NCBI GenBank assembly: GCA_030549495.1
Contig: JAUIRK010000945.1
Coordinates: forward strand, 1,571,501 to 1,635,500
Reading direction: 5' to 3'
DNA: 64,000 bases
Source: Nectonema munidae
Taxonomy: Eukaryota; Nematomorpha; Nectonematoida; Nectonematidae
Under the pieces are notes generated by a model. The model was not told the DNA's origin, ran no database searches, and was given only the letters and a program-made list of their open reading frames with translations. The stretch's first letter is position 1; each line of letters opens with the position of its first letter. A program made the translations under genes and the position numbers. Below, piece after piece: positions 60,459 through 64,000 of the stretch.

Positions 60459-61106
60459 ATTTGGAAGTTTCTTTCTTTCAAAAGTTTGGCTACATAATTG
60501 TTATAAATTATTGCCAATATAATAATTGTGTAAAATTAAATTCATATGAAAGGAGATTTAAAATTTTATTCTTTTTTAATTTTGACTCCCATTCTACCCT
60601 TGTGAAGATAATATTGGGAGCTTGGCAAAACTTTGGATACTATCCTATTTAAATTTACAATATTGTCGACGGACTGAATTTCGCATTCTAAATGTGAATA
60701 ACTAAATTGCGTTAAAATTTGAAGTCATTCGAAGCAAAATCAAAGAGTGATTGACATGTGAAAATTGTACTTTAGGGATATATGTGTCTATACACATGGA
60801 AGATAATAATAATAGATGTTATACACTTAGCATCAATTTTGGCGTGTCTTTAGCCTGTTCATTTTAATTAAATATTTTTACGCGACTCATCAGTCATCTC
60901 TACGCGCATTCTTCCAACTCATCGTATTCACGAAGTTTGTTATCAGTGAAGAAGTTTTATATTTCTTCATACGCTAAATATTTGTGCTTTTGTTTACCAA
61001 CACGTTATTGACATTCATCACAAAATTGAAGCACTGATAAAAGCACACATGGTGAAACGGATTAGAGCTTGCCTGTGTTACACACTTTTTGCAAAGTAAG
61101 GAAGGA

Positions 61107-61214
61107 ATGTCGGATATAAATAAAAACACGCATCTAACGTATGAAGCCGGTAATGAGAAAAATTTTTTAGGAGGTGCCAAATCTAAAAAAAATAATTATG
61201 ATCAGAGTACCTAA
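61107..61214 (+). CDS. Small orphan reading frame, 35 codons
   Basis: Reads MSDINKNTHLTYEAGNEKNF then LGGAKSKKN. The ATG follows a GGAAGGA context in a less AT-rich patch (60840-61170). No homology recognised; it could be a first exon, a short peptide or chance. It does not join to the neighbouring genes. Confidence 0.2.
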   Translation: MSDINKNTHLTYEAGNEKNFLGGAKSKKNNYDQST

Positions 61215-61292
61215 ATCTATCTATCCTATGTTCTTATTATTTTTTTATTGTTCATCTGTATAAAACTCATATGTTCTAAGATTGATCTAAAT

Positions 61293-61755
61293 CAGGGTTT
61301 CTCAACCGGGGTCCATATAAAAATTCAGGGGGTCCACAGGCGAAATATTATAAATTGGGGGTCCACAATGATATTTTGGTGGTCCATAAAGAAAACCAGC
61401 TCTCAACGGTTTTTATTATAAAAAGTTTGCAATAGACTTGACATCGTAAAATGAGGTGCTTTACGACTAGCATTAACTTCAATGCAGCCAGATATAAAGA
61501 AACGCGTTGAGCAGCATCAACCACAGGGATCTCATTAAATGTCTTTCTTTTTAATTATAAAAATTGTTGCATTAGATTTGCTTTCATTTCAATATGAATT
61601 TTAAGTATATACTATTTTCTTTATCATAACCTCAAATATTTCTATTAGTGAAAAATATTAAAAAATATATTTTTTGTCCAATTTTTATGAAGGGGTCCAC
61701 CAAGAAAAAAAGAAGTGAAAAGGGGTCCATGAGTAAAAAAAGGTTGAGAACACGG
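61293..61755. mobile_element. hAT-type element (463 bp), exact target duplication, transposase tail inside
   Basis: Starts CAGGGTTTCTCAACCGGGGT and ends GGTTGAGAACACGG. The 8-bp duplication ATCTAAAT occurs at 61285-61292 and 61756-61763. The interior, about 61450-61540, reads LTSMQPDIKKRVEQHQPQ then GSH. This resembles the extreme C-terminus of hAT transposases, so the element is a deletion derivative. Confidence 0.88.
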
Positions 61756-61763
61756 ATCTAAAT

Positions 61764-62805
61764 TGACAATTGAAAATATTTTCTAATTTTATTATTATTG
61801 TTAATAAGGGCGTAGTGACACATCAAAATGTTTCAAATTTTATACTGAATTGAAATATCTTATCATTAAATCTATTATAGATTAAAGTATAATTTTCAAT
61901 AGCTTCTAAATCGAAATACCTCTTCTTTATGCTAGATATAATTTACTTCCATTTTTATCCTATGAAAAATTCTGTATATCAAAGTCCTTTTACTATTGCT
62001 TAGAAGATACATTTTGACTAAATTTAAATTTATGTAAACATAATCAAGTTATAATATTATGTAATTGAAAACTAGATTAAATTTTATCTCGTTTGAATCA
62101 GTGATATCATATTAAGAGAGGAGGAATCTGGAAATCCTTGAAAACTGGGGCATAAAAATAAAGATTGAATACTACTTGAAGCCTGCATTCCAACACATCG
62201 TTAAAATGTTGAATTTGAAAATTTTTATTTTATGCAGGTTGGTATTTTTGGTTTATATTATTCTTCTTTTCATCTTTAAAATTTTTGTTTTCCTCCGGAA
62301 GTTTCCTTCTAAAGTTTTATAGATTTTACGCCATGTAATCTCATTGTAATATATAAATAAATTGCTTCTATTTTGTTTCAATAAAGAGTTTTTTTTAAAT
62401 CTTTGTGTTTATATTATTAATTGGTAAAAAAATTATATTTAAAATAACGATGCAATATGACTTGAAGATTATAGAAATTGTTAGAAATCTGCCTTCATTC
62501 CTACAAATGGTAGAAAGTGGAATGTAAAAATTTGCACTTTGAGTAGAAAATATAAATAGGGGCAGAGTTTTAACAATTTTTATAAATTTCTATTATTTTT
62601 TTTATCTGCAGCAAACTGACTACAAGCTTGATATCAAATCCTGATCATAGCAATAATTCGATCTTTGAAGACATTTTAGGATTGGATTGTAATAGGAAGT
62701 ATTTGATCCTTTGCACTGACTTGCTTTGCAGAGAGATACAACTCCATGAGATATGTTTATGTTATGTAGTTTGATAAAGAGATTCCTACCAACACTCAGA
62801 TTTTT
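61764..62805. other. No gene seen
   Basis: AT-rich stretch between the hAT element and MIA40. No repeat family recognised. Confidence 0.5.
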
Positions 62806-62811
62806 TTTATT
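62806..62811 (-). promoter_or_regulatory. Likely poly(A) signal of MIA40
   Basis: AATAAA on the minus strand about 27 nt past the stop codon of the MIA40 exon. Use is inferred. Confidence 0.45.
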
Positions 62812-62837
62812 AAAAAAAGATCGTAAGCACTTATTCG

Positions 62838-63109
62838 TTATGACTGTTTTTCGACAGCGTCATCTAAAAGGTCTCCGTTTTCCGCTTCATTGTCTTTCTC
62901 ATCGAAGTCGTTGTTGTATAAGTCAGGGTACTTGGCAAAACACTCCTCCATCTTTTTGAAAGCATCCGAACAATCACTTCCTTTCGCATCTTCCTTGCTG
63001 TAGTGGAAGCATGAGAATGAATTTCTGAACTCTGTAGCGCATGGCCCACTCGCCATTCCACCAAGACAAGGACAGTTCCAATTTATGTCACCATTTGGCA
63101 AAATGAGTC
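62838..63109 (-). CDS. CHCHD4: MIA40/CHCHD4 oxidoreductase, main coding exon (N-terminus missing)
   Basis: Import receptor and oxidoreductase of the mitochondrial intermembrane space, which oxidises incoming small Cys-rich proteins. The exon begins after an acceptor (TTTTACCAG, minus strand) in the middle of a Gly codon and reads [18 protein letters not shown], then MASGPC. It contains all six family cysteines: the redox CPC and two CX9C pairs ([11 protein letters not shown] and [11 protein letters not shown]), plus FHYS, KGSDC and KYPDLY. An acidic tail follows ([19 protein letters not shown]). About 40 N-terminal residues must lie in one or more upstream exons above 63110. I looked for them up to 64000 without a convincing hit, so the first exon may lie outside the window. 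Confidence 0.93.
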
Positions 63110-63436
63110 CTGGTAAAATAAACGAAGTTAAATGTCATACAACATATGAAAAGTTTGGCAGACACTTTGGAATTTAGGTTTTTTCAATATAGAAGGAAAG
63201 GCACTTACAGATATACTACTTTTTGTACAAAAAATTTTTAGAAAAAAAGATTTTTGCTTTTTTTGTCTGCAAAATCTGGGCAAATAGTTTCATGATCAAT
63301 AGTTTTAAATCTCATAGATTACAGAAAAGGTTTAAAAGGATAAATCTGTCACTGATGGGTCAAATAGGCCTAAAACTAGCCATGCCTGGAGATTTTTTTA
63401 AGTATTTTATTAAAAGAAAAAAATAGTTTAACTTTT

Positions 63437-64000
63437 GAAAACATATGGCGTGGCGTTCCTTTGGTAAAAGTCCGAAGAGAAAAATTGGCGTTAGATTTAT
63501 AGTGCTTTGAGTAGGAGCGGATTTTGTGGAAGTATTAGGAATTCCGATTAGCGATCCTGGCTGCAGGTAAGCCCATTTAATTATTGGGTTAGTCAGTTAA
63601 TCATAATTAACTAATTAATAAAATTCTTCATGAGTATTTCACTAAAAATAATTTAATTTTTTCAGTAATGCCTTAGCACTGCGAAAATAGATGTATTTAC
63701 TCTGGTTAGAGCATAATTTTCAGGCTGAGTTCTTATGGTAGGAAACCTATATTTTCCCAACTATGGCTTTATCCGTAGAACCTCTTCATTAATTGTTTCA
63801 ATATTTTCAAAGTTTAAAAAATGGACGCGAAATACGATTTTTCATACTTTTTTTAATAAAGAATCTAATGAACAATTGCCTCGACAATTTCTCCTACTCA
63901 TCATATAAAATTGTGCAAAATTTTGTTTTCTTCGTGCTTAATCTTTGAATCTCAGTAAAACCTTTATTTTGTTTCAGTAGATGTCCTATCGCTGGAAGCC
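63437..64000 (+). other. Possible 5' end of a gene leaving the window
   Basis: A less AT-rich patch ends in a consensus donor, CTGCAG then GTAAGC, at 63566/63567. At the window edge TTGTTTCAG (ending 63977) looks like an acceptor and is followed by TAG and ATGTCCTATCGCTGG (M-S-Y-R-W). Together these could be a non-coding first exon, a 411-nt intron and a start codon. Only 20 coding bases are visible, so the product is unknown. Confidence 0.25.

Noticed and set aside
62864-63064. Alternative frame across the MIA40 exon
   Set aside because: Shadow of the real frame, which carries all six conserved cysteines.
63437-63566. Short frame beginning M-A-W-R-S as the N-terminus of MIA40 or another protein
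   Set aside because: It is on the opposite strand to MIA40, meets a stop after 21 codons and has no recognisable family.

Overview
The window is AT-rich nuclear DNA from an invertebrate animal. The evidence is four animal-type housekeeping genes, three of them visibly split by GT-AG introns, in a background of transposon debris. There are no bacterial operons, ribosome binding sites or viral gene blocks. The phylum cannot be settled from this sequence; an AT-rich, transposon-loaded invertebrate such as a parasitic crustacean or a cnidarian would fit, but that is a guess.

Four host genes can be read. (1) CLPP, the mitochondrial Clp protease subunit, lies on the minus strand at 14818-24332 in five coding exons (241 aa, complete). 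(2) A pterin-4a-carbinolamine dehydratase (PCBD/DCoH) lies on the plus strand, with two secure exons at 31764-31898 and 34956-35132 and a probable start-codon-only exon at 31389-31391. (3) Cytosolic leucyl-tRNA synthetase (LARS1) lies on the plus strand at 45215-57825 in six exons (1184 aa, complete). (4) The main coding exon of MIA40/CHCHD4 lies on the minus strand at 62838-63109; its N-terminal exon was not found. The genes do not form a pathway: two act in mitochondria, one in cytosolic translation and one in pterin recycling. Introns fall into two classes, tiny (56, 60 and 63 nt) and large (0.4-5 kb). The larger of the large introns are filled with mobile elements.

Region by region: 1-14.8 kb has no recognisable gene, only SINEs, hAT-type and piggyBac-type miniature elements. 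14.8-24.3 kb is CLPP, whose introns hold a LINE endonuclease fragment, hAT elements and a broken piggyBac transposase. 24.3-31.4 kb is intergenic and carries a piggyBac fragment and a 3-kb LINE with RT and RNase H, bounded by 14-bp target-site duplications and ending in a long (GTAG)n tract. 31.4-35.1 kb is PCBD with a 2.5-kb hAT element in its intron. 35.1-45.2 kb is intergenic, with a degenerate tandem array, hAT remnants and tRNA-derived SINEs. 45.2-57.8 kb is LARS1. 57.8-64 kb holds several clean hAT miniature elements with exact 8-bp target duplications, then MIA40.

The most interesting observation is a LINE/SINE pair. The 3' end of the LINE at 27.5 kb matches the 3' end of a tRNA-derived SINE present in five copies, in both sequence and spacing, and both end in a tetranucleotide repeat. 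This suggests that the SINE was mobilised by this LINE. I did not find a convincing new enzymatic or defence system.
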